A stretch of DNA of 64,000 nucleotides from Ornithodoros turicata (Eukaryota > Arthropoda > Arachnida > Ixodida > Argasidae): the NCBI RefSeq assembly GCF_037126465.1, contig NC_088205.1:27697482-27761481 (forward strand), given 5' to 3'. Under the pieces are notes generated by a model, which was given only the letters and a program-made list of their open reading frames with translations, made no database searches and was not told the origin of the DNA. Below, one piece after another: positions 46,392 to 58,404 of the stretch. Position numbers and translations under genes: made by a program. The first letter of the stretch is position 1. Each line of letters opens with the position of its first letter.

Positions 46392-47110
46392 ATGCGACAT
46401 TTTGTCATCGCTTTGCTTCGGTTTACGCTTCGCTGTCCATAAACATCATGTTTAGGCTATCGATCAAAGCTGTCTTTCAAACTTCCAGCTTCAGGTAAAA
46501 CGTATCACAGTTTTCGTTGTCTATGTATGTTTCGTAAGCGCTAAAGCGGCCGGAACGACACGTGTTTTCTTGGATGTTCAGGAGGGTTTTCCGTCGTTGT
46601 TTGTTATTGTTCCGTCCGGACTACAAGTTTATGCGCTTCTGAGGAAAAATAGCTCAGGTTGAAGAGGCTACAGCAGAATAACATTATCGTTGATCGGACG
46701 AAGGACGAGCTTTTATATAGTGTAAGTGCTTGTGACACAGAAGAACCAGGAGTTGAGCACGTACACATTTCATCATATAGCTGGCAGACAAATTTTGTAT
46801 AAACATTTCGATACATCGAGGCGGAGAGTGGGGTGATGTCGATATTGGCTCGCTGTTATGAGCTGCACGTGAGTGGATACATCAATAATGCTTTGGCCCT
46901 AAAAAACACAGATTGCAGCAAAGGGAGTATAGATGATGAAGACGAAATCCAGGAACTTGAAGTGGGGTAACTTTGGGCTTCGAGCTGCTGCTGAACTTAA
47001 ACGGCTGCTGAGCGATTTTTTTCTTCTTCTATAGCTATAGCTGTAACAACAACAACAAATTTATTTCATGCTGATTATTGGGAAGTTTCATAGTTAGCAT
47101 GCTAGCTAAC
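46392..47110. other. No gene seen
   Basis: Short frames only; CAACAACAACAA run near 47,047-47,058. Confidence 0.4.
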
Positions 47111-47112
47111 TA

Positions 47113-47361
47113 CACTCTTAAAAATGAACTTCACCGCATTGCATGCTGCTAGCCAACCATTATCTCGAATGATATCGTTATCTGCCCTGATTTGTTGAAA
47201 ACGGGGGGCGTACGCCATTTCTGTGACACTTATGCTGTTCATAATTGTCACAGAAAAGGCGTACGCCCCGTGTTTTCAACAAATCAGGGCAGATAACGAT
47301 ATCATTCGAGACAATGGATGGCTAGGAGCGTGCTATGCGGTGAAGTTCATTTTTAAGAGTG
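47113..47361. mobile_element. CACTCT-type MITE, copy 7
   Basis: 249-bp palindrome, TA flanks. Its right TA is also the left flank of the foldback element that starts at 47,364. Confidence 0.9.
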
Positions 47362-47363
47362 TA

Positions 47364-48393
47364 TACAGGGTGTTTCACCTAAAGTGATAAAAAATTATAA
47401 TTTGCAAGGTACTCGCCAGAGGACTGATGGGACTTTCGGCAATTACCTTCTGGAAACTTTTGCCACCATGGACAATTTTCAATTGTGGGAATTTATTTTT
47501 GTCAATTGAACTTTGAAAATTGCCAAGCGAACCTCACTTTTTTTTGTAAGAGAAATATGAAGTCCTCCACGAATAACCGCACACCCAACAAAAACTATGC
47601 ATAGTATCGCAGCAGAAATAGTCGAAAAAAATATTAAAAACTATGCTTTAGCCCCGCTTGCTTGATTTTTGCAAAGAAACGCGCGTGAAATGTGCGTCTA
47701 GAGGAGGAAGTGTCCCCGCCTTCATTTGTTTTGTGATACACTCTTAAAAATGAACTTCACCGCATAGCACGCTCCTAGCCAACCATCGTCTCGAATGATA
47801 TCGTTATCTGGCCTGATTTGTTGAAAACGGGAGGCGTACACCTTTTTTGTGACAATTATGAACAGCATAAGTGTCACAAAAAGGCGTACGCCTCCTGTTT
47901 TCAACAAATCAGGGCAGATAACGATATCATTCGAGATGATGGTTGGTTATGAGCATGCTATGCGGTGAAGTTCATTTTTAAGAGTGTAAGACGGTTGTTT
48001 TGTTTTCTTTGTCATAAGACGGTTGACACCAAGCAGGGGAAAGAAAGGCAAAGCAAGACTCATTTCCCGTGCGCTCTTGTTTGCGACAATCAAGCAGGCG
48101 GGGCTGAAGCGGAATTTTTCCTAGGTTTTTAGACTATTTCTGTTGCGATACTGTGCATAGTTTTTGCTGGGTCTGTGGTTATCTGTCGAGGACATAATAT
48201 TTCTGTAAAAAAAGTGAGGTTCCCTTGGCAACTTTCAAAGTTCAACTGAAAAAAATAAATTTCCCTCAATTCAAAAATGTCCAAAGCCTCCCTAAATGAC
48301 GGCAAAAGTTTCCACAAGTTAGTTGCCGAAAGTCCCACAATCCTCCGGCGAGTACGTCGCCAGATAGAATCACGTTAGGTGAAACACCCTGTA
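47364..48393. mobile_element. TACAGGGTGTTTCACC-ended foldback with nested MITE
   Basis: Ends TACAGGGTGTTTCACCTAA and TTAGGTGAAACACCCTGTA, long diverged arms of 250-350 bp on each side, TA flanks. A CACTCT-type MITE (47,739-47,986) sits in the centre. No coding capacity. Confidence 0.85.
47739..47986. mobile_element. CACTCT-type MITE, copy 8, nested
   Basis: 248-bp palindrome with TA flanks inside the foldback at 47,364-48,393, so it inserted after that foldback. Confidence 0.9.
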
Positions 48394-48402
48394 TACGTAT
48401 AA

Positions 48403-49255
48403 CCAGAGTTCGAGGTAACTCGTTACAAGTAACTCGTTACTGTAACTAAGTTCCTTTTTTCGGTAACTTGTAACTTAACTCGGTACTTTTGCGGCGTGGT
48501 AACTTTCAGACGAACACGTTCCTTTTTCAGGTAACTCGCTTTTCACTCACGTCCACATATTTTCTTGCTTTCTCTCTGGTTCCTTCATGGCATTTTATGC
48601 CATAAAACGTGATAATCAATCAATGACAGCATTTTATTGAGAAGATAAGAACCGCTGCCATTGAAATGAAGCTGAACCATTGTGCGCCCACAGGGAGTAA
48701 GGTGCAAAGAGTTCGAATAGAACTCTACCAGAGAAACGTCATCATGACATTGGTAGACAGACAGACTGAAACCGAAACAGATCGGAAGGAGAGGGCTGGG
48801 TTCCACGAACGGGCACTTGTTCGCTACCTCCCACTGAAAGAAAAGTAGGACCGAGGGTCGCGTCCCTTTAAGGGACCAAATCGTAACCCCTCAAGACCGT
48901 GGCTTTCGGGCGCGACCTTGTTCAACTCTAGCTTCGACCGTAGTTCAATTCTACCACATTATGGCTCTGTCGAACACTATGACGTCATTTGGTTACAAAC
49001 AGAAAGAGGTCTGTTGTTGGACATAAACGGAAACGATCTAAGCGTGTTGCACTCCTCCGCAGGCAACTCAAGGTCTAACTCAACTGCTCTCGCGCGCTGC
49101 ACCTGCGTAATGCTGTTTTTTAAGTAACACAGCATTTTAAGTAAGTTTTTTAAGTAACTCAGTAACTGCGAGTTACATTTCAGGCTGAAGAACTTGGTTA
49201 TTAACTTAGTTACATTTTGCACACGGTAACTGAACTTGTAACGAGTTCTTTTTGA
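48403..49255. repeat. GTAACT-rich inverted repeat hosting an R1 copy
   Basis: Left part has AACTCGTTACAAGTAACTCG and further GTAACT units; the right part ends with AACTTGTAACGAGTT. Together they form a loose inverted repeat that encloses R1 copy 2 (48,700-49,016, minus). Confidence 0.6.
48700..49016 (-). repeat. Interspersed repeat R1, copy 2
   Basis: Reverse complement is homologous to 28,320-28,868 (without its MITE) and to 51,325-51,605. Continuing on the minus strand it reaches an AATAAAATGCTGTC motif near 48,632 and a TTGATTGATTATC end near 48,610. Confidence 0.75.
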
Positions 49256-49314
49256 CGGGTATCTTCTCAATCTATGCGTATAACTATATATATACATTTT
49301 TTCTATAGCCATAG

Positions 49315-49440
49315 CTAAGCTTCGAGCTGAACCAATGGGTGAACTCTTATAGGATACCTTTCCATCATCAATGGGGCAGTGTACCGCCATAACGGCGGAG
49401 AATGACCCACCACATCATCATCCCATTTATATGTGTGTGT
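49315..49440 (+). repeat. LINE 3' UTR fragment
   Basis: Matches the 3' UTR of the LINE end at 28,893-29,010 (reverse complement), including the CATCATCATCCCATTTATA and GTGTGTGT tail. Confidence 0.6.
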
Positions 49441-49750
49441 ATCGACGCCGAGACCGGGAGGCGACCCGGGTTCGAATCCCGGCACCGGCCGTGCAATGAT
49501 TCAATACAATTTCCCGGATTTTCCTCAGACGGTGTGAGGCAAATGTTGGCACAGTTCCCTACGAAGTCGGCCCAGTGCACGAAGTCCGCCTGAGCAACAT
49601 GCTGCCGTGTCGGCAGATCGATCGACAGTAAAACGGCGCCAACCAACCAAGAAAAAATTGATATAAAAAATAATAAAAATACGGGATAGAGCATTGCCCC
49701 TGGAGATGAAACTCCTCAATCATCATCATGAAATAAAGTTGTTGTTGTTG
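49441..49750 (+). mobile_element. SINE or SINE-like composite
   Basis: B-box GGGTTCGAATCCCGGCACCG at 49,469-49,488 with no clear A-box (5' truncated), a body with a conserved AAACGGCGCCAACCAACC segment, and a terminal segment ending AATAAAGTTGTTGTTGTTG. The last part also appears inside the MITE at 39,620-39,966. Confidence 0.55.
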
Positions 49751-49755
49751 TGGTC

Positions 49756-51324
49756 AAAAAAACGTGGAAACGCCTTTGTTGACATTATGATTCAGCTTTG
49801 TTTAATGGCTCATTTTCTTAATTGAGAACTAGCTTTCGTTGGATATTCGTCCCTGCATGCAAACGTATTGACAGTGTTTGTCAGTGTATGCGTCGTTTAT
49901 GGAGCGGGTTGAGACGCAATTCAACGGAGAGGAATAACAGGAAAGGATACCCAAAAAGGATTGGGACACGTGATCGAAACCACCAACACAAAAAGGTCAA
50001 AAGAGAGGTGCATCAGCTCCCCAGATGCAGCATTAGCCGTAAAACAAGAACTGATCCACCAAGGCCGCTGGTTCGTGTAACCGACGAAGGAATTCAAGGA
50101 GGTCGGGACGTGAGAGAGAGGGAGAGAGAGAGAAAGAGTGGCAAAGGAGCGGGGGAAGAACTGCCTTTTTTGAGGATTCATTTTCGTGTCTTGTGATCAT
50201 TTAAAGGTTGAAAGAGGAAGCATTTGCAACTACTGTGCTAAAGGCGCTGCGTAAAGTCTTATTACTTTGAAGATAGGATTGACGAGAGAGAGGGAGTTCC
50301 AATCAAAACGCTATGGTATGAACGTTCAGCCTGATCAACGTATGGTCCATATATGTTTTAAAATATCTTGAAAACATTTCAGATACGTAGTTTTTACAAA
50401 GTTCTATAGAGCACTTTTTCATTATCACGTCTTCCGTTCCTTTTATTCATTTAAAACGCCGATTTACGAACCCCTCGGCTTATGAACCATGTTCGAGAAA
50501 TTCCTTCTGTCTTTGTATGTGTCGAAGGTTGGCTATACATCCTCTCTAGCTCTCTTCACAGTCCTAAAATGCATCGCTATATCATCCTCTCCTCCACGAA
50601 CAGAGTTTTACTCCGTGGGTCTGTCGGTAGCAAAAGCCGTGCGCATGCGAATGCTTTATGGCTGTTCGCTTTAACGAAGCCATCAAACACGATCATCCAT
50701 AGTTCGTCTACGCCTACATGCGGTTTCCATTTTGCTCATCAGCGATTACTCGGCACCAGAGAGAGACACGCTTCTGGGATGAGTTGCTTCGAAGCGCAGA
50801 AAATCTTTCAACTGAAATGTCTCGCCTCTTAGTAGCGTAACGCGAAAGTGTTGACGCGGTCGGAGCACGCGAACGCCGAATTAAATGTGGGTAAGGCCAT
50901 TATTTTCGATAGCAGATTTGCACTTGGCGCAAAACGACAAGAGCGACATTCAACGGAACGAGCGTCTAGACGACGTATGGTGTCAAAATATCGAAATGTG
51001 TTAGACTACAGCTCTACGACAGGGGATTTTTTGTAACGGAGTGCAATCCTGCGTTGGAGGTGCTGTTGATGTTCGTGCTGATGTATACAATTCCGGTTTT
51101 ATTAACCGCCATAAATTCCCAACCCCTAGAGAAAGCCATTTCGCGGCATTCCGCAAGCCCTCCCATTCCGAGACACGCTTTTCCAGCATTTGAACGACAA
51201 TAATTGAATAATACTAGTGGGTTCGAATCCCTCTGCTGGTGCCTTTTCTTCAACTGCCATTATTCCTTCAAGTAACTCAGCGTCGTGAGGCTTGTGTTGT
51301 GTTCGTCTTTCTTTGTTTAATAGA
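49756..51324. other. No supported gene; B-box-like motif at 51,219
   Basis: Frames are short. GA-rich run near 50,112-50,135. GGGTTCGAATCCCTCTGCTGG at 51,218-51,238 looks like a SINE B-box without an A-box. Confidence 0.45.
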
Positions 51325-51605
51325 CCTCTCCCTGTTTGTAAACAAATGACGTCATATGTGTTCGACAGCGCCACCAATTTGGTAGAGTTCAACTACGCTA
51401 GAAGCTAGAGGCGAACAAGATGGCGCCCGAAAGCCACGGCCTTGAGGGGACTACGATGATCCCTGAAAGGGACGCTACCTTCGGTCCTACTTTTCTTTCA
51501 ATAGGAGGCAGCGAACAAGTGCCCATTTGTGGAACCCAGCCCTCCCCGTCTGGTTTGTTTCGGTCTGTCTACCAACGTCATGATGACGTTTCTCGGGTAG
51601 AGGTT
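51325..51605 (+). repeat. Interspersed repeat R1, copy 3
   Basis: Shortest, uninterrupted copy of R1; it joins GCCACCAAT directly to TTGGTAGAG, showing the empty site of the MITE in copy 1. Confidence 0.75.
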
Positions 51606-51629
51606 TATTGCCTCATCTATTATTACGTT

Positions 51630-53560
51630 AAACTTTTAGAAGCCCGGAGACCAAAGTACCTCTAATAGTGTGGGATGCTGAGGAACGCTGGGGAACGCGG
51701 TAATAGCGAAAAGCTTGAGTATGAGTGATGTGTGAATACTGAATCTCTGAAGCGTGAAACGGTGCGGAAAATTGCCTGAGAGTCAAGTGTTATACGAGAA
51801 AGTACCACGTGCCAACCATAACCACTAGTCAATCAGCCATAGCCATAATGGCCTGGTAGCTCAAGCTTGTTATTCTGTTCACCCAGAGATATTGACATAG
51901 CACCTGCCAGCCACACCCGTGCACATGGGCTTCCAATACTTAGTGCAACCTGTGAAAGTGCGGAGACTTCTGCCTGTTTGCGGGCTGTTTCTTCTCGAAT
52001 CCCTGTATCTCCAAATTTAAGCAATTAGCGTACACACTCTGCCTGCCCCATGCTTTAACTACAGAACTGTCATTCGTTACAGGCCAGCAGGAACACGAGC
52101 GGTCGTGGGAACATTCGGGCCAGTCTAAAAACCTCGAGTAAAAAATAATAAATATCTATCAACACTAAGGATTACCGAATTATTCACCGGTATATGGTAC
52201 CGCCTTTTAATGTTTTGTGAAAGGTTAAACTTTTTGCATCGGTAGTGAGGTAATTTAAGCGTTCCGCACACACAGTCCGGCGACCACCTGGTAGTGGCAT
52301 GCGGCATGTCACGTGGACCTATCCAGCCACGGACAGATCTACACGGTGGTGATGCCACATAAAGCTGTAGCTTTAAAAGAGGTATACGACTAGGTTCACT
52401 AAATTGTCGTTCTGTTTGCGCCATTCAACGTCGGTATTGCGGAAAATGAGGCGAAGTGCTGGCCGCCTTATCCACTTCAGTCCCTGTATCGAGAGGTAAT
52501 CCTCGTATCAGATTGTTATCTCCAGCAGGATACTCTCACAGTAGCAACGCGACATTACATTCCACAATTTTTGCCGCATACTGTGAATCCATCGTTCGTT
52601 CGAGCAGCTGCGAGCATTTGTGGACTTTCACCAGTCAATGAGGTACAACAAACCTTTGCTGCATTTGCTGTGGGCAAGGCGACCTACATAAAATCCTCAA
52701 ACTCTGCAAGCGCTAACGCCTAAAGAGCGAGAGCTTCTTCAAAGAACTATACGAATTGCCTAGGGACCACTGTTGCCAAAATTCTCGGGCATTTGTCCAA
52801 ACCACAAAGGTACCTCACTTTGGCCTCCTGGGACAAAACAGCCTCGCGACCACCGCGACCGTGCTTTAACGTAAGGCAACTCATCTGACCACCTCTTCTA
52901 ATGCAGAGGCACAGAGGGCAATAGACCCGCATTAGGGTTGGCACCTGTACGGGTTTCACACGAACAGTTCGGAAATTCAAGGCTTGCGTTCGGTGTCCGG
53001 GTGAAGGCGTAATCCGGACATAAATGTTCGGGAATTGGACAAGTCGAAGTAAAACCCTTACGACTTCGAGATTTTCGTTTGCGTCATCGTCACCAAAGAT
53101 TGAGTGATAGCTAAACTGAGCAATCAAAGCTACGTTGATCCAAATGAAGATACTGTAGATAACTTATTATTAGAATCCTTTGTGCCCAGTGTCAGCTTTC
53201 AAAACTCAAGAATTTGATACGGTCCTTCACAATCCATTGCGTTCAATCCAAGACGAGGCAAAAAATGGAGGTCGGCGTGGCAGTAACAGCTCCCCGTAGA
53301 ACACATAGTTTGAGATAGTTCACACAACACTGGGCATAATGCAAATGAAATTGACAGGACCAATAAAAATACAACGTTATGCATTCCAGCCAACCAATCA
53401 GGGGCCGTCCAGCTTGTCCCGCCTTTCAGCGCGACAGGGCTGCCATCGACTTCTACTGGTCTTCCGCCTGACGCTGTTATTTGTAGTCTGAGATAACCAA
53501 GGCAACGTTTGGCACAAAAAAAAAAAAGACAAACACTTTCATACATCGTGGACACAGGTC
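51630..53560. other. No supported gene
   Basis: Minus frames of 126 codons (52,747-53,127) and 118 codons (53,199-53,555) have no known motif; the second runs from a poly(A/T) tract. Confidence 0.45.
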
Positions 53561-53562
53561 TA

Positions 53563-53811
53563 CACTCTTAAAAATGAACTTCACCCCATAGCACGCTCCT
53601 AGCCAACCATAATCTCGAATGATATAGTTATCTGCCTTGATTTGTTGAAAACGGGAGGCGTACGCCTTTTTTGTGACACTTATGCTGTTCATAATTGTCA
53701 CAGAATAGGCGAACGCCTCCCGTTTTCAACCAATCAGGGCAGATAACGATATCATTCGCAGTGATGGTTGGCAAGGAGCGTGCTATGCGGTGAAGTTAAT
53801 TTTTAAGAGCG
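53563..53811. mobile_element. CACTCT-type MITE, copy 9
   Basis: 249 bp, TA flanks, end mutated to AAGAGCG on the right. Arms otherwise nearly perfect. Confidence 0.9.
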
Positions 53812-53819
53812 TACGTACA

Positions 53820-55110
53820 CAAAGCCCACTGCGTTGCGCTTACACCCCCCCCCTCCCCCGGTGTTCGGTGTTGGGCGGCGGAAAAGGTGGCAACCCTACC
53901 CACATTGTCATCATCTTTGTAGTACCAGTAGTAGCTGTAGTATTGCCAGTACCTCACTGTTGGGTCAAGGGCCGTGGTTGGGTAACTTGCAAGAGCTATA
54001 TTGACAGCGAAATAAACATTCGTTGCTTTAGAAGTCGACCGAAGACGCAAATTCCTCCAGGGCGTCAGTCGTGACGTTGCCCATCTCTGTGAGGCCGTCA
54101 ACGTCGAGCTCTTTCACCACCATCACCACCAAGATCTCGCGGAGCTCTCCTTTTCTATTTACCGTTATAAACACACCCAGTTGTGTATCTAATATCTGCC
54201 ACGAACATGAAAGACAATAAATACAGGATTTGAAGCCCAAGGAAGCGGAGAGTTTCACAACTAATGGAATCTTCGTCCGTGTTGCATTTGAGTCTCATGT
54301 TTGTACCCCAACGAATATGCCGGAAACAGAGCAGAAACGACTGAACGCGGTTTGGGAACATTCCACGGATTAAGCGCTTAAGTATACGGGCTGCTGCATG
54401 CATTGCGGAGATTACAGAATGTTTTGTGCGCTTTCCGAGTTGCAGATTTCACGCTAGGTCCTTCGTGCACTTCCTTTATTTGAAACACATTCTGACAGAA
54501 GAATGAGAATGTCGCATTATTTTGAATACGACTAATTAGTAACGCTGAATGCTTCGTGATTGTTCGTGATCCTTTGTTGCGGGTGAATAGCCTGTTACCG
54601 AAGTTGTGTCAGGGAAACAACATTATTTCCGTGTCGCCGGCCAAGTAGACCTCACATCGGAAGAAGTTTGAAAATAGTAACATGTATTGAGACGGTAGCA
54701 GTACACTCGTGATTTTCTACTCAGGACGTCGTCAACTTCTCTATCTTCATTATACTTTGATCCAGCGTATGCCCTTTCTTTAAAGGGACTGTCGCATTCG
54801 TCCCGATCGATTCCGGAGCTATGGTTCCGTTGTATACTCCTCGTTCCTCACAGACAATCGTGAGTCTTAGTGCATCGTACGCTGTTGCCTTTGCGTGCGT
54901 AAGGGATAGCGTGGTGGTTCTGCGCACTGCGTGAAGCTGCCTTTGTTTTGCGTGCGCGCAGAACTACCAACACTATCTCTTATGTCCGCAAAGGCGATAG
55001 CCTACGATGCACTAGAACTCACTAATAACGCCGAACATCCGCGGCAAATTAGTCAAGTATAATTTCTGTGCAATTTGATGTAATGTATGGGATGCTGTTG
55101 AGAGTATACC
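53820..55110. other. No supported gene
   Basis: Short frames. An inverted pair near 54,885-54,990 (TTTGCGTGCGTAAGGGATAG versus a complement-like GCGCAGAACTACCAACACTATC) suggests a small foldback, and 54,788 has TTTAAAGGGACTGTC, possibly one end of another TTAA element. Confidence 0.35.
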
Positions 55111-55111
55111 A

Positions 55112-55245
55112 CACTCTTAGAAATGAACTTCACCACATAGCACGCTCCTAGCCAACCATCATCTCAAATGATATCATTATCTGCCCTGACTTGTTGAAGA
55201 CGGGAGGCGTACGCCTCCCGTTCCCACAAATCCGGGCAGATAACC
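55112..55245. mobile_element. CACTCT-type MITE, copy 10, truncated
   Basis: Left arm complete (CACTCTTAGAAATGAAC) and centre collapsed to GGGAGGCGTACGCCTCCCG; the right arm ends at GCAGATAACC, leaving about half. Confidence 0.8.
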
Positions 55246-55615
55246 ATGCGGATGAACACGAAATTGACAGCGGGATAACTGATCCAAAGTGCGCATTGGT
55301 ACACTGCTCCGCGCAAGAAATATGTAAACCGAAAGCGATTAATTACTCGGAAAAATCACTAAGTGTCGACGCGTTTTTTTTTCTTGCAATATTTTTCGCT
55401 GGAAGTCCCGATGCGTGAAACAGAAATTCCGTATGCGTGCGAAGTAAAATTTAAAAGTTAGGATGTTTATTTAATTAGTGAGCGTATGCAAATGAGCCGC
55501 TCATTACTCAGTTCATAGCCGATGTCCCAAGGATCTTTACCAAAAAGAAATTTCTTCGATGGCGCGACCTGTTCACGAATTATCCAGCAGGGGGATTTCG
55601 GTGGGACACCCGGTA

Positions 55616-55815
55616 TACAGGGTGTTTGCTCTAACGTGTCCAGAAATTATATTTAAAGCGAGCGATAAAAGAAAAGCAAGTGGTACTTTTCTGCTACTTG
55701 AGTAAGAAACTAGTAGCGCCTGTTTCTTAGTCAAGTAGCTGAAAATTAGCGCTCGTTTCTCTTTTATCGCTCGCTTTAAGTAAAATTTTGGACACGTTAG
55801 AGCAAACACCCTGTA
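55616..55815. mobile_element. TACAGGGTGT-ended foldback MITE, copy 2
   Basis: 200 bp closely related to 25,083-25,301, same ends, TA flank. It abuts the next foldback with a shared TA. Confidence 0.85.
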
Positions 55816-56699
55816 TACAGGGGGTCCCAGAAAACGTGCCATTGAATTATAAGAAAAAACTACACCTTCTAGAATCATGCGGTCAACGGCATTTGTTCTT
55901 ACTAGCTTTTTGCCACCTCCTGCTGTGAATGTCGTGTAGCGTAAGTTTAATTATGTAAATCTTCGCGAAATGAAGTCGGAAATTTGCCAAGTAAAAGTCC
56001 CTTTTTTACCCCACCAATGGGAAGAGCGCGCCGATTTTACTCGAATTCATGATAATTGACAGGGATATTCAGGAGCTATCCCATCGGAAAAAATAGCTGA
56101 ACATCATGATCTACGGAGCTCCCAGATGACAGCGGGCGACGAATTTTTCAGCGTTTTTTTTTTTTAATTTTTCAGTCCCGCGAAAGGAGGTCGGAAACCC
56201 AGCCCACACCGCTATCGCAGAAAGATATAACACAGGCATGGCTTATCGCGTCCGGCTTTCGCTGCGATCGTGCTTTCCCTCTCCCAATTTCAGGAACTGT
56301 TTTTCTACTATCACTCTGTGGGCTGGGTTTGGAACCTCCTTTCGTCGGACTGCGAGCGATTGCGCTCAAAAAGTCGTCGCGTGTTATGGTCCGGTGCTCC
56401 GAAAAGCATGATGTTCGGCTATTTGTTCCGATGGGATAGCTCGTGAATATCACCTCAATTATCATGAATTTAAGTGAATTCGGCACGCTCTTCATATTGG
56501 TCGGGTAAAAAAGTGACCTTCACATGGCAACTTTCCTAGTTCAGTTCACAAATATTTACGCAATTAAACTTATGTTACAAGACATTCACATCAGGAGGTG
56601 GCAAAAACCCAGTAAGACCAAATGCCGTTGACCGCATGATTCTAGGTGACGTAATTTTTTTATTATAATTCAATGACACGTTTTGTGGGACACCCTGTA
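55816..56699. mobile_element. 884-bp foldback, TACAGGG-ended
   Basis: Ends TACAGGGGGTCCCAGAAAACG and CGTTTTGTGGGACACCCTGTA with arms of at least 300 bp (shared GGCGCTC..., GCGGTCAACGGCATTTG). TA flanks. No coding capacity; the 107-codon minus frame inside is arm sequence. Confidence 0.85.
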
Positions 56700-56904
56700 T
56701 AGTATACTGTCTCAGTTAAATCCCCGGGCTAAATAATTCGCGAACGGGTGCACCAATCCAAGAACTTTATTTTTTAGAAGTACTTGTCCCATACCATCAA
56801 CAAGCTGCGTACGTGTGAATGAGTGGGAGGCGCTCATTATTTAAATAAAAATTCAAATGAGTTTCGTGAAAAAACATTATTTCTAAAGCAGGGCGCCGTT
56901 GGCA

Positions 56905-57255
56905 TTAAACAGTTACTACCCCTTCTAGGACCTTCAGTGGACACCTTTTCGAGAAAAATCTGCCACTGAAGCGAGTCAAGTGATTAATTGGTTTCGGTTT
57001 AGATACTTTTGTCGCCCCTGGTCGCGGTGAAGCGCAAAACGACGCTCTTCCATTCTCTTATCCACCAATGAATTACGTTTTTACACCAATGAATTGCACC
57101 AATTAATTACGTTCTTTTGCGCTTAGCCGCGACCAGCCGCGACAAAAATTTGTAATCCAAAATCAATTACTGCAACAAATGACTCGCTTCGGTGGCAATT
57201 TTTTCTCTAAAAGGTGTCCACTGAAGGTCCGAAAAGGGGTAGTACCCATTTTAGT
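56905..57255. repeat. Inverted repeat pair
   Basis: CCTTCAGTGGACACCTTTT near 56,931 is inverted at about 57,210 (AAAAGGTGTCCACTGAAGG); arms of about 100 bp surround a centre with paired GTCGCGGC-like segments. Probably a foldback element whose outer ends are eroded. Confidence 0.7.
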
Positions 57256-57399
57256 AGTATACCTTTAGTATCGAATGTTGCCAGAGACTTTACACCCCCA
57301 GAACAGCGAAAATGAATCGATGAATAGCATCCAAAGAGCAGCTCATATGAGAAGTCGCGTCCTCAACTTCTTTTCTTCCTTTACCCACTTTATGTCATT

Positions 57400-57510
57400 A
57401 TCACTTCTGATGTGAGCAGGGAGCGAGGCGCACGCCATTTTGTAACATCATCGTGTCACAACAATGAACTATGCCTGTGGTTTGCAGCAAATCAAGGCAC
57501 ACTTACAACA
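57400..57510. repeat. Eroded CACTCT-type MITE core
   Basis: GAGGCGCACGCCATTTTGT followed by a reduced loop and AAATCAAGGCAC matches the centre of the family; ends are lost. Confidence 0.4.
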
Positions 57511-57518
57511 TAACTTAA

Positions 57519-58400
57519 AGGGGCACTAAAATGCAAAAACAAGTTCACTTCAAATTACGTCACACGTTATGTTAATTTCGAACTTCTTATCATAATTCAA
57601 AACTTTGATTCCGTTGAGCTACAATCGAAATTATACCAAACTCTTTCTTGCTTCGGCGCTAAGCAGTGAACGTCGTTTCAGCTCGTGCGTCGGTGATTTT
57701 AGTCCATAGTGCGCGTGCACACGCGTGCCACGCCATGCAGCAGTCCCTGTGAAAAACATAGTGCGCGTTGCGAAGCGGACTGGCGTCGCTGTTCGAAGGA
57801 CGTGAAGATAAATGTCGTCAGTGTAACATTCGCGAGAACTATTGTAGGCTACAATTCAGTGAATCGGTATTGAAAAATGCAGCAGTGCGCATTATGCCGC
57901 GCATATACGGAACACTACACTGTTAAAACAGAACTTCACCACATAGCACGCTCCTAGCCAACCATCATTCCAAATGATATCATTATGCGCATTGATTTGT
58001 TGAAAATGAGAGGAGGCGCCTATCTGGGACAGATTATCTTGTCCCAGATAGGCGCCTCCCCCCTGTTTTGAACAAATCATGACACAGAATGATATCATTT
58101 GGTATGATGGTTGGTTAGGAGCGTGCTATGTGGTGAAGTTCTGTTTTAATAGTGTACGATCGGACCCGTTCCAAATCCACGTGCCCACGATAGGTATTGG
58201 CGCGCTTCTCCTGCTGTCTCATTGGATGCCGCCAATCTATGCCTCCTGGGGGTATCATTCGTAACCGCCAAAGACGGCTCTCTTTTCATTGCGTTTTCTT
58301 GTAAACGGTAGTGCTGCGTTAGCAAATTTTGCTTGCATTACACTAATTGAAACAAGGACTTTCATTTGAGAGCAAGCTGTTTTTGCATTTTAGTGCCCCT
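57519..58400. mobile_element. TTAA-flanked element with nested MITE
   Basis: 882 bp, ends AGGGGCACTAAAATGCAAAA and its complement, TTAA at 57,515-57,518 and 58,401-58,404. A CACTCT-type MITE (57,918-58,154) is nested. Same terminal style as 33,160-34,141. Confidence 0.85.
57918..58154. mobile_element. CACTCT-family MITE, variant, copy 11
   Basis: 237 bp, ends CACTGTTAAAACAGAACTTC and AATAGTG, TA flanks. Inner hairpin GGCGCCTATCTGGGACA differs from the main subfamily, so it is a distinct subfamily. Confidence 0.85.
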
Positions 58401-58404
58401 TTAA

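Noticed and set aside
35725..48393. CRISPR-like array from regularly repeated palindromes
   Set aside because: Repeats are ~250 bp MITEs with TA/TG duplications and irregular spacing in eukaryotic DNA; no short direct repeats with spacers.
49469..49488. Possible tRNA T-arm
   Set aside because: Only a B-box without D-arm or acceptor stem; part of a SINE-like repeat.
35725..58154. Recurring small frames on both strands with similar peptide sequences near MITEs
   Set aside because: They are translations of palindromic CACTCT-type MITE arms and loops, the same DNA read repeatedly, not a gene family.
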